From contig NW_014577441.1 in NCBI RefSeq assembly GCF_000485595.1, forward strand, positions 25,027-89,026: a stretch of DNA of 64,000 nucleotides. Direction: 5' to 3'. Positions 56,501 to 64,000 of this stretch are shown one piece after another; the first letter of the stretch is position 1; every line of letters starts with the position of its first letter. A model generated the notes under the pieces. The model saw only the letters and a program-made list of their open reading frames with translations. It made no database searches and had not been told where the DNA came from. The position numbers and the translations under genes were made by a program. Source of the DNA: Priapulus caudatus (taxonomy: Eukaryota > Priapulida > Priapulimorpha > Priapulimorphida > Priapulidae).

Positions 56501-58969
56501 TTTTGACTTATTCATCATTCCTGTTTCACTTAGAATAGTAAATAAATTAGAATAGTTAGAAAACCTCATACATTTGAACCTACCCACCGACTGACTCTAA
56601 CCAGAATACCAGTAAATCCTATATTTTTTGTACTAATGAACAAGCCGTCTTTCGCAGTATTGCGATTGTGCGACAATATAACATTTTTCCTTCTCTCTGT
56701 GAATTTCGTTTCATATTGGTTTTTTATTTCGTTTTTATCAGCGACGAATGCGGTGATGTTGCGGATAAGTAGAGAGTTGACGCGAGGCTTGGGCGTGGTT
56801 TGGTCGGTGCTCTTTATCGCACAGAGCTCACATGATGTGTTCACTGGTCGTCGGCGTCTTCTTCGTTATCTTTCTAGAGAATTTAAGCAGAGCAGTTCGT
56901 CACGGCCTGGATTAGTTAATATAACAGCGGTGCAGTGCAACGCGTGGTGTCAAATAAATGCTGTCAGGTGGATATACGGTCTGGACACGAGTGTCTCGCG
57001 TCAGTTCCTGGTGGATGTGTCGGTTATTAAGACTCATCAGTCATCTATGTTATGGACGAATTATGCAATATATAGCTATTTACTAATGATTTTAACTGCA
57101 TCTAGAATATGCCACCACAATACAGTTTATATAGTGGCATCTCGCTGTATATCTAATGTGTTTTATTATGCACACTTGCCTACTGGTATAACCCCATAAC
57201 CATACACACATTTTATCTTACCTGTTTATGCTACGTTTAATACTGTTAGTTTACATGAGGACGTTTAATGGGGTTACCCGTCCCCATATAACCTCACATG
57301 TAGCCCATTTTGTGAGTTTGCCGGCTAGGCCTTCGTAGCACTGAGAGACTGGACACTTTTATTGTGTTCACAAATAAATATTTCACGCACATGATAGTAC
57401 TCTAATAGTATAATCTAGGCATCGCAATCAAACGCAATAGGCCGAAGTGCATTCCATGCAGCTTTCAACGTTAGAATCACCTAGCACACCGTATTGATAT
57501 TGTGGCCTAAAAAGCAATAGAAGCGATGGAGTAGAAAAACAAGAGAGAAATAGAAAGAAAGATTGAAATAGTCAGTCACCTGTTTCATCCCCCACCCACC
57601 TCCACACCACACAGTTTCCAGCTATAGCGTTTCTTCATGATTGTGAGTAACTTTATTCGAGGACCGAAGATAAATCTCGGCGTCACCAATACAAGACAGA
57701 TGCCTGCCAAGTACTCGCACAATCAAGACGCAAAAATACGGGTGGGCTGAGTATGGAGAAAATCAGTCCTCTAATCAAATCAGTGAACTGACTCGTGTTG
57801 CCAGGATGATATCCAAATCTATACGTCGCAACGAGTCAATATTCGCCCAGCACAGATTATCAGACTACAGGCGTAGCCAGCGGGGGGTTCGGGGGGTGAA
57901 TCGAACCCCGCGAGACCCTCCTCCCCGCAAGCAAAAATTGGGTTTTTTTTTTTTTTAAATTTGCAAAGAATTTTTCACTTCGGTCGCTTATTTTAGTGTA
58001 ATAATTGCAAAATCTCGCATCGGTGCGGGGAGGTGAAAGTGCAACACCCCCTCCCACACCTCCCCGCGCTCGGTCGTCTTGGCTCTCCGTCCTGTCGCTT
58101 CGCGCCGCGAGCAGGGCGTAGCAGGAGGGTCCAGGGTCGGTCCACCTCCTTGCTCGCGCGTAAACGCTCGAAGGGGGTGTAATTAGAAAAAATTTAAGAC
58201 CCCCTTCGCGTTGCTCGCAAACTTATGGTTACGGTTAGACCATCTGGTACAAATCCTGTACACGCCCTGCCGAGGCAAATTGCAACATTGAAACGAACCC
58301 CCACCCAATAGAAAGCCTGGCTATGAGGCCCTAGCTAACGTAAGAGCGCTCGGGAGCACAGACGTCGCCAAGGCTAGCTGAATATCTCTCAGTCGCTGCG
58401 TCTTGTTTTATTAATTAGATTAATTAAGTGGAATAACTTAATTAATTAAATTAACTAATTAATTGGATCGGATCATAGTGCGAGCGTGCAGGTCGGGGGA
58501 GGACTAGGTGCCCCTTAGCCTGTGGTTGGTGTTTGTAAGTCTACAGCCAGCGCACCTGACGGAAGTGAACTGAAACGTGCATGTTCACAAACCACAACAA
58601 CACTCAACACACGCCGGTGAAAACATAATCCGCCAAGCCCCTGGCGGAGGTAATAAAGATGATGAAATCCACGCCCGCCTGGGATGGAAACGCGAGTGCA
58701 CTGTAATGGCGTTTAATTGCTCATTCAGGACCTCTGTCAAGTATTCTTACTAATCGCTTTGGATGCCGGACTGTCATGATTGTCGGTTCTCTGATCGCCA
58801 GTACCGGACTCATAGCCAGTAGCTTTGCCACGTCTATATTCTATCTCTACTTCAGCTTTGGAATGGTATTAGGTGAGAGGAAACACGTGAGTTTATTAAA
58901 AGTGTTTGCATAGTGAGCCAATGTGGGAAAAGGCAAGAGAGATTCTGGGAGATGAGAGAGGGGGACGGC

Positions 58970-59036
<67 letters not shown>

Positions 59037-60229
59037 TGAGAGACAGTGACATATATAGAGAGAGGCGGGGTAGGGAAAAGAGAAAGAGATACTTTGGTTA
59101 CATATTGCTCCTGTTTTTTTTTGACAGGTACAGGACTGGGAATTGCCTTCATTCCTTGTATTGTAGCCGTCTCAGAGTACTTTGATACAAAGCGAGCACT
59201 CGCCATGGGCCTCGCTGTGTCCGGTATGGGCTTCGGCATCCTCATCTATCCGATTCTCATCCAGCATCTGCTGCAGGTGTTTACCTGGCGTCAGGTGATG
59301 TTCATCACGGGTGCCCTTATACTTAACGTGATCCCGTGCGCCGCCGTCATACATCCACTCGTGTTACACGATGACGATGCCAGCGACAACCACAAGAAAC
59401 TGCCGTCAGTATCCGTATTCGAGAAAAAGTTTATAAGAATCTGCGCAAATAACTTGCTTATTGCATTCGGGCTGTCGGTCGTCTACGTGCACATGCCTGC
59501 CTATGCTAGGAGCCATGGCACCAATCAGGAGGTCGCCGTTATGCTCATATCCGTGAACGGCGTAGCGAACTTTTTCGGTAGAATTGCGTACGGATTCATG
59601 GCGCAATACTTGCGATGGACTCCTGAACAATTTTATAACGCGTCGTTCATGACGGCTGGAATACTCACGCTGCTGCTTCCGATGTGTACTCAACTGTACT
59701 TCATGTTGCTGTACTGCGCATTAATTGGGTTTCTGAGCGCCAGTTGGGGAGCTTTGCTACCAGCAATCCTAGTTGATGCCATTGGAAAATTCAGGATGGC
59801 CAGCGGATATGGATTCGTGATGGTGTATGAGGCAGTCGGTATAATGCTTGGAGGCCCCGTAGCAGGTACTAGAGTGCATGTTGTAAGAACTATATAATAT
59901 ATCCTAAATATAACATAACATCAGGAGTGAATAATAGAAGTTATCTCTATTATTCACTCCTGATAACATGTCCATTCGTTATTATACGACGCTAGGCTGT
60001 CAAAATGGCACAACAGCGGAAAAGACAGTTCTATTATAAATAATAAATGCTGTTTCCGGAATCAGTTATAAAAAGTATATTATGTATTGTGCCCAGAGTG
60101 GCACCTAGAAGTAATTTTTTTTAAATTGATATGGCGTCAATGCAGTATTAATCCCGTAGTGTGGAAAAGGAGTAAATAGTGGAAAAGAGAAGGAGAGCGG
60201 GACAGAGAGGAAATAGATAGATAGAGAGA

Positions 60230-60286
<57 letters not shown>

Positions 60287-60314
60287 TAGATAGATAGAGA
60301 GATAGAGAGAGAGG

Positions 60315-60365
<51 letters not shown>

Positions 60366-60395
60366 GAGAGGCAGAGAGGCAAAGACGAGGGACAC

Positions 60396-60427
<32 letters not shown>

Positions 60428-60857
60428 GCGTATATATAGAAGAGAGAAGAGGTAGAGAGGAAAGAAGAGAGAGGAGAGGGGGAGGAGAGGTCAGAGGAGA
60501 GACAATGAGAGAGAGAAGGGGAATGGAGCAAAAAATAGAGAAAATGGATCAGATGCGTATAAGTGTCTTTATCGATCATTGAGACAAATAGTATAACTAG
60601 ATATTTTTGTGACAGGATGGATATACGATTATACTGGAGCCTACGCTATCTCCTTCTACTTCGCTGGACTGACCTTCACTGTTGGCGTCCTAGTAATGTG
60701 GATTCCAGGATTTAGTGGCAGATGTAACCCAAGGAAAAACAAAGTCTATCTCAGCGACATATCCATTTCAGCCTATAATGAGCACTACCTAAAGAAGATA
60801 GGCAATGAAGACCAGAAACCAGGTAATATCAAATTACCAATGATAACAAACGTATAA
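48956..60857 (+). CDS. SLC16-type monocarboxylate transporter, four exons
   Basis: Major-facilitator carrier of the MCT (SLC16) family: plasma-membrane, proton-linked or facilitative monocarboxylate transport by family analogy; the substrate is not readable. Exons are 48956-49169, 58729-58872, 59128-59865 and 60616-60857 (TAA), all phase-1 GT-AG junctions. From ATG 48971 the CDS is 1323 nt, 440 aa, a compact MCT length. TM1 carries the family start motif as DRGWAWVV. Exon 2 gives GPLSSILTNRFGCR, as in MCTs between TM2 and TM3. Exon 3 holds EYFDTKRALAMGLAVSGMG (TM4-5 motif), a short cytosolic loop (HDDDASDNHKK) and TM7-11. Exon 4 has GWIYDYTGAYAISFYFAG (TM11-12) and a short tail. An acceptor (TTTATTCAG) lies 16 bases before the ATG. 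Bases 48963-48971 form a two-codon upstream frame overlapping the start. Intron 1 is 9.6 kb but contains a duplicated exon 1 and an N gap, so its length is doubtful. Confidence 0.88.
49170..50092. other. Transporter intron 1, first part
   Basis: Unique-looking intronic sequence, co-linear with about 56945-57866 (AACCTCACATGTA, TTTCACGCACATGATAG, TTTCCAGCTATAGCG). No gene or repeat ends were recognised. Confidence 0.6.
50093..50245. mobile_element. GTAGCCAGG MITE, cut by the gap
   Basis: Starts GGCCCGTAGCCAGGGGGGG and contains a T-run and CTCTATTTTAGTGTAATAAT. The counterpart at 57871-58335 continues to a mirrored CCTGGCTATGAGGCC end, so this copy is cut off by the N run. Confidence 0.6.
50246..50255. 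other. Assembly gap (10 N)
   Basis: Ten unknown bases. To the left, sequence equals about 57990-58025. To the right, sequence equals the minisatellite at about 43690. The gap joins two overlapping ends. Confidence 0.98.
50256..50760. repeat. 86-bp minisatellite, second copy
   Basis: GTGTCCGTATGGGCACGCG recurs at 50256, 50342, 50428, 50514 and 50600: an exact 86-bp period made of three sub-units of about 28-29 bp. Because 86 is not a multiple of three the array is open in shifting frames. Those frames are not genes. Confidence 0.95.
50815..51566. other. Non-coding, copy B of 44345-45247
   Basis: Co-linear with copy A, with fewer G/C insertions. No gene. Confidence 0.65.
52928..54440. repeat. 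(TATG)n microsatellite with (GT)n core, copy B
   Basis: 1.5 kb of TATG units with single-base slips, interrupted by a 90-bp GT tract (53440-53540). The Tyr/Met/Val/Cys frames here are not genes. Confidence 0.95.
54775..55728. mobile_element. Insertion with tandem-repeat ends, only in copy B
   Basis: Both ends are short tandem units around GGTCTACGGGTCGT (left) and, mirrored, CCGTAGGACCAACGA (right). The interior is T/A-rich. Copy A (around 47905-47930) lacks it. Terminal tandem repeats in inverse orientation suggest a fold-back (FB-like) transposon. Exact borders and target duplication are uncertain. Confidence 0.5.
56742..56944 (+). pseudogene. Second, frameshifted copy of transporter exon 1
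   Basis: Matches 48956-49169 base for base except for about a dozen scattered single-base losses, gains and changes that break the frame. It still shows CGGTGATGTTGCG, TTCTTCGTTATCTTTCTAGA and the preceding acceptor TTTTTATCAG. The pattern is that of sequencing noise or an unmerged allele rather than an aged pseudogene. It should not be counted as an extra exon. Confidence 0.75.
57871..58335. mobile_element. GTAGCCAG MITE with a nested MITE
   Basis: Ends GGCGTAGCCAGCGGGG and CCTGGCTATGAGGCC. Bases 58113-58269 inside it are a copy of the CAGGGGCGTGTACAGG element of 3696-3873 (right end CCTGTACACGCCCTG). Copy A is cut by the gap at 50246. Confidence 0.6.
58336..58728. other. Intron sequence before transporter exon 2
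   Basis: Contains TTAATTAA-rich words (58410-58465) and an ACACGCCGG/CCGCCAAGCC stretch. No gene or clear element boundaries. The acceptor TCATTCAG is at 58721-58728. Confidence 0.5.
58965..59035. repeat. (GA)n microsatellite in transporter intron 2
   Basis: GAGAGA tract on the sense strand, about 90 bases upstream of the exon 3 acceptor (TTTTTTTGACAG). Confidence 0.9.
59866..60615. repeat. Transporter intron 3: hairpin and (GA)n tract
   Basis: Contains a palindromic hairpin at 59920-59963 and 330 bp of GA repeats with GATA interruptions (60190-60500). Nothing coding. Confidence 0.85.
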
Positions 60858-61027
60858 ATTGAATAGAATGTTACACAACGTTACAAAATATTATTGGAAG
60901 ATATATCCTTTTAGATAATTTGCATTTTATAATATAAACCATATTACCAGCTTACGTCTGTCTACTAAACACTGTAAATACAAGAATATATGTATTTAGA
61001 ATTAATGGTCACCCTAGTTATATATTT

Positions 61028-61077
<50 letters not shown>

Positions 61078-61080
61078 TGT
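60858..61080. other. Transporter 3' flank and (TA)n tract
   Basis: AT-rich 3' region without a clear AATAAA. A TA tract spans 61029-61075, just before the retroelement. Confidence 0.6.
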
Positions 61081-61136
61081 GTTAAAAAGTGAATCGAACT
61101 GCTCGCTACCCTGGGGTCGTCTGGCTAGGGATAGCC

Positions 61137-61910
61137 TCACGTTGATTCCATGCTGGCAGGGTTATTGTGATAGTCTTCTATCCATCCCGGTATTTCGACC
61201 CGTAGGTTGAGTCCGTATGGTTGGATGGTGTTTAGATTGTGGATCCAATAGGCTTCTCTTTTCTTTCTGATGCGGATCGTGTGTGGATGTTCGGGGGGGT
61301 CCGAGAATATTTTTTCAATGCCCCGGCACTGAAAATCCGCTGCGGTGTGGTTGTCGCGTGTAAAATGAGCACTGACGGGTCTGCTCATGTCTCGTTTGGT
61401 AATGTCACGGAGGTGTTCAACGCTCTCTTCCAAACGAGATTTGTGAGTCTCGTACCTTTGAAGCTTATCCTTCAGGTTGCGCAGTGTGCGGAACACAGGC
61501 TCAGCTTCTTTGGGTACTCGTAACCCTGGTGCGTTTTTGTTGATATTGATCTGGATTGGAGATGTTGCAGCGTCTATCATTATAGGGGTGTCAGTTGGGT
61601 GGACCCCTATAACTTTGCGCGGCTGCATGACTGGCGAGTCTTCTGTAGTTCTTCTTCTCTTCTTGTCGTGTTGCTGCGAAGAAGCAGGGATATTACACGC
61701 GACCTCCTCTTTGTTTCGGGGGGAGGATAAGTCTAAATCCATGAGTGTGGCGATAAGGGTGCTGCTGTACCCGGATCCATAGGATGCTGGGCCGTCCTGG
61801 TCTGGCGAATTTAAGGACATATGTGTAGAAGAGGCCTGGACAGCCTCTACGAGGCACAGCTCGACTGAGCTACCCCACGGGGATTTAGCTTGATGGTTTG
61901 TTGTTGCCAT
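61137..61910 (-). CDS. Retroelement-like ORF with partial GIY-YIG domain
   Basis: An intact 257-aa frame from ATG 61910. Residues about 134-170 look coiled-coil forming and basic. Residues about 165-243 match the second half of the GIY-YIG nuclease unit found at the C-terminus of Penelope-like and some LINE proteins: EHLRDITKRDMSRPVSAHF, then HTAADF, then REAYWIHNLNTIQPYGLN, where the Glu of REAYW is the conserved metal-binding acid. The GIY...YIG half and its Arg are missing, replaced by an unrelated Ser/Asp-rich N-terminus (residues 1-130). A working nuclease is therefore unlikely. The first 30 codons are repeated in inverse orientation just upstream, forming a long palindrome. Possibly a deletion derivative of a larger element, or a fused or domesticated gene. 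Family assignment is by motif recall only. Confidence 0.55.
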   Translation of the reverse strand: MATTNHQAKSPWGSSVELCLVEAVQASSTHMSLNSPDQDGPASYGSGYSSTLIATLMDLDLSSPRNKEEVACNIPASSQQHDKKRRRTTEDSPVMQPRKVIGVHPTDTPIMIDAATSPIQININKNAPGLRVPKEAEPVFRTLRNLKDKLQRYETHKSRLEESVEHLRDITKRDMSRPVSAHFTRDNHTAADFQCRGIEKIFSDPPEHPHTIRIRKKREAYWIHNLNTIQPYGLNLRVEIPGWIEDYHNNPASMEST

Positions 61911-62083
61911 TATAAATGTATATAAAAAAAAGTTTCGTTTAAGAAATTGCTACACGAAACTTTTTTTATATACATTTATAATGGCAACAACAAACCATCA
62001 AGCTAAATCCCCGTGGGGTAGCTCAGTCGAGCTGTGCCTCGTAGAGGCTGTCCAGGCCTCTTCTACACATATGTCCATATATA
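61811..62083. repeat. Long inverted repeat at the ORF start
   Basis: About 120-bp arms, 61811-61940 and 61955-62083. Each contains the ORF start (ATGGCAACAACAAACCATCA) and the upstream TATATACATTTATA in opposite orientation. The loop is only about 15-20 nt (AAGAAATTGCTAC). The arms are almost identical, implying a recent origin or ongoing gene conversion. Confidence 0.9.
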
Positions 62084-62184
62084 TTATGTGTACTACCAGG
62101 TGACTACATACAGTGTCAGTAGTGAATACTAGTAGTAGGGCCGCCGCTCGCGGAGGCAAAAGGGGCAGTTTTTCCTAGACCAAC

Positions 62185-62258
62185 GATAATATCAGGAGTG
62201 AATAATAGAGACTAGAGATTATTAATTAGAATCTCTATTATTCACTCCTGATAATATC
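62185..62258. repeat. Palindromic hairpin, TGAATAAT variant
   Basis: GATAATATCAGGAGTGAATA and its mirror, extended by AATAGAGA pairs, with a 20-nt TA-rich loop. The same arms occur at 59920-59963. Confidence 0.85.
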
Positions 62259-62486
62259 AAGAGCGTATAAAGAAGGAAAGCGTACAACGGTGAAATGCTG
62301 AAACCATGTTGCAGTATTAGTCGAATTAAGAAACTTTTCCCGTTTTCTTTTGACGATTCTTTGCGGTATTATTGATCAGCTGTCCTACCTTGCTAATATA
62401 AAACAAACCGCTTGTCCCTACGATGCCCCTACGCTGAGATAATGAGCGGTGACAATCTGGTATTTTTGCCGAAAACGTTGTACGCT

Positions 62487-62542
62487 GATAATATCAAGAG
62501 TAGATAATAGAGACATCGTTATTATCTACTCTTGATAATATC
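62487..62542. repeat. Palindromic hairpin, TAGATAAT variant
   Basis: ATATCAAGAGTAGATAATA is mirrored by TATTATCTACTCTTGATAAT. A half-site with CAAGAGCGTATAA lies at 62262-62275. Confidence 0.85.
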
Positions 62543-62786
62543 ATTCCATCGACAAACTGCTCATGTTCAAACACACGTTGCTTTGGCCCCGGGAAAAAAT
62601 GAGTTCACTATATACACAGTTATAGATAGTTATCATGATGGTAGTGGTAGCACGCTGATGGTACGAGACAGAGACATGGACCATTTCAAAAATGAAACGA
62701 TAGTAAATAAGACGTGGAGTGTTTTCTGTATTGTGTGTGTGTATCTTTCTGTAAGATTGTGCGTATAAGTGGTGTGTATAAGCACG

Positions 62787-62957
62787 GGCACTTGGAACGT
62801 TTCAATGATGGTAAATAAATACTACCAAAATCTTAATGTTTCTCTACTCTCTTTCGCCCATTATTACCGATAATTTCTTGTAAATGCCATTCAAATGCTC
62901 CTCTACAACACACAAGTATACACAGCACGAACGCCGCTGTGCCCAAACAGCAAAAAT
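62787..62957. mobile_element. GGCACTTGG fold-back family, half element
   Basis: GGGCACTTGGAACGTTTCAA, then GGTAAATAAATACTACC, TTAATGTTTCTCTACTC and CCGCTGTGCCCA match one arm of 14650-15056. The mirror arm is missing. Confidence 0.75.
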
Positions 62958-63164
62958 ACGTAGTTAGTTTGTAGCCTAAAAATCCAATAAAGTGTCACTG
63001 TCAGTCTAACCATCTAACCGACCACACCACCACCACCACCACCGACACCACCACAACCACCTGTGTCTCATCTGGATGCTGGTAGGGAGGGGAGATTTCT
63101 TACATGGCTACCTGTAGCAGGACATCTTTGCAGTCACGGCATGCCCGTATAATTAATTAGACGC

Positions 63165-63290
63165 GTAACACACGCACACGCACGCACGCACGCACGCACG
63201 CGACGCAACGGCGGACGACGACACACACACGCACACACACACACAACAACACACACACACACAACTCACACACACACACGTATAAGCAAA
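63165..63290. repeat. (CACG)n / (CA)n microsatellite
   Basis: CACGCACG units grade into CACACA. An ACC-rich tract lies nearby at 63019-63060. Bases 62958-63160 are otherwise unremarkable. Confidence 0.9.
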
Positions 63291-63309
63291 ATACTTTCAG
63301 TACTCTTTG

Positions 63310-63870
63310 GTATAAAATGAAAGTGTCAATGACACTGTAGCTCACCACAAAAAAAGGACACAAATGAGTGAGTAAAGAAGAAGTCAGTTAATTGAGCAAC
63401 CATCGACGTACATTATTAGAAACGATTGCCATCTGTATATCGACATAATAATATTATATAACCAAAACGAATCACAATTTGTGACCGTAGATGGCGCTAT
63501 ACCCGCTTTGTAGCGATGGCGTTTGAAATAAATAGGTTATGCTGCGTTCCGACATGTTTTGTAAATCTTTACTCTAATATAGACGTTTTATCGCAGGGTG
63601 GAGAGGCAATACCAATTTTTGCATTAAAGATATTGTCAATGAAATCTTGTAAAACGAACCAGACGAGTGTGACCACACAGACTGTTTGTGTCTATATAAT
63701 ATGCTATAATAATTGCCAAACCTACCTAATTTGCATAATTTTTTTTAAATATCAAAACCCCTAGCCCTTATTCATTCAGCATACCAAAAATGAGCAAAAT
63801 CCGTTGAACCTGAACTGACTAATGCAATTCCCATTTTTTCCAAAAAATTGCCGTGGCTGCTGAAATTACG
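63310..63870. mobile_element. Partial copy of the 34211-36058 element
   Basis: In the same order as that element: AAAGTGTCAATGACACTGTA, GATGGCGCTAT, CTAATTTGCATAATTTT, AATGAGCAAAATCCGTTGAA and CGTCGACTGGC. Both termini are missing. Confidence 0.65.
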
Positions 63871-63893
63871 TCGACTGGCTAGACCGAATAATT

Positions 63894-64000
63894 CTGTCCG
63901 CATATAACCTTTTTTATATTTTGGTGAGGTTTATATTGGGCCAATATATATATTGGCCAATATAACCCTCACCAAAATTAAAAGGTTAATATGGGACAGA
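63894..64000. mobile_element. Terminal palindrome (fold-back MITE)
   Basis: Arms of about 50 bp: CTGTCCGCATATAACC at the left is mirrored by GGTTAATATGGGACAG at the right, with inner arms TTTTGGTGAGG and CCTCACCAAAA and the centre GGCCAATATATATATTGGCC. It is complete up to the window edge. Confidence 0.85.

Larger units (their letters stand above)
51567..56528 (+). mobile_element. Non-autonomous LTR element, copy B
   Basis: 5' LTR 51567-51949 and 3' LTR 56167-56528, with TG...CA ends. CTTA directly precedes the 5' LTR (51563-51566) and follows the 3' LTR (56529-56532), a plausible 4-bp target duplication. The interior has the expanded (TATG)n tract and an extra insertion at about 54775-55728. 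No gag, protease or reverse transcriptase is seen. Confidence 0.65.

Overview
This is a metazoan nuclear window. The genes are split by GT-AG introns and match animal families: an ABHD10-type hydrolase, glutathione reductase, fucose mutarotase, C2H2 zinc-finger proteins and an SLC16-type monocarboxylate carrier. They are separated by long stretches of transposon debris, fold-back elements and microsatellites. The density of short DNA transposons, TTAGGG tracts and a Penelope/LINE-like GIY-YIG fragment suggests a repeat-rich invertebrate, probably marine. I cannot name the phylum from the sequence alone.

Layout. 1-2.2 kb: the last three exons of an ABHD10-like serine hydrolase (+). 4.1-15.5 kb: a complete five-exon glutathione reductase (-) with introns full of transposons. 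15.5-16.4 kb: a 510-bp divergent spacer, then a single-exon fucose mutarotase (+). 17-20.4 kb: repeats, including a Harbinger-like element nested in a hAT-like element. 21.1-25.6 kb: three tandem C2H2 zinc-finger coding exons (-) that share an unusual N-terminal cysteine/histidine motif, each with a splice acceptor just before its ATG. 26.2-43.8 kb: no gene; repeats, including a block present twice (26.4-32.3 and 34.2-41.7 kb). 43.4-58.0 kb: a minisatellite, a non-autonomous LTR element and the first exon of an SLC16-type gene, all present twice on either side of a 10-N gap. 58.7-60.9 kb: the remaining three exons of that transporter. 61-64 kb: a GIY-YIG-like retroelement ORF next to a long inverted repeat, palindromic hairpins and more fold-back elements.

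The genes do not form one pathway. Glutathione reductase (NADPH-dependent thiol redox), fucose mutarotase (alpha/beta L-fucose interconversion), an esterase and a proton-coupled carrier are general metabolic functions. The only functional clusters are the zinc-finger trio, which looks like a local gene family, and the head-to-head reductase/mutarotase pair, which could share a promoter region.

Two cautions. The doubled blocks differ by scattered single-base indels and by whole-element presence or absence. That is what unmerged allelic contigs or noisy long-read contig ends look like, so copy number here should not be trusted. Many long open frames in the window are only stop-free microsatellite or minisatellite sequence and were left out.
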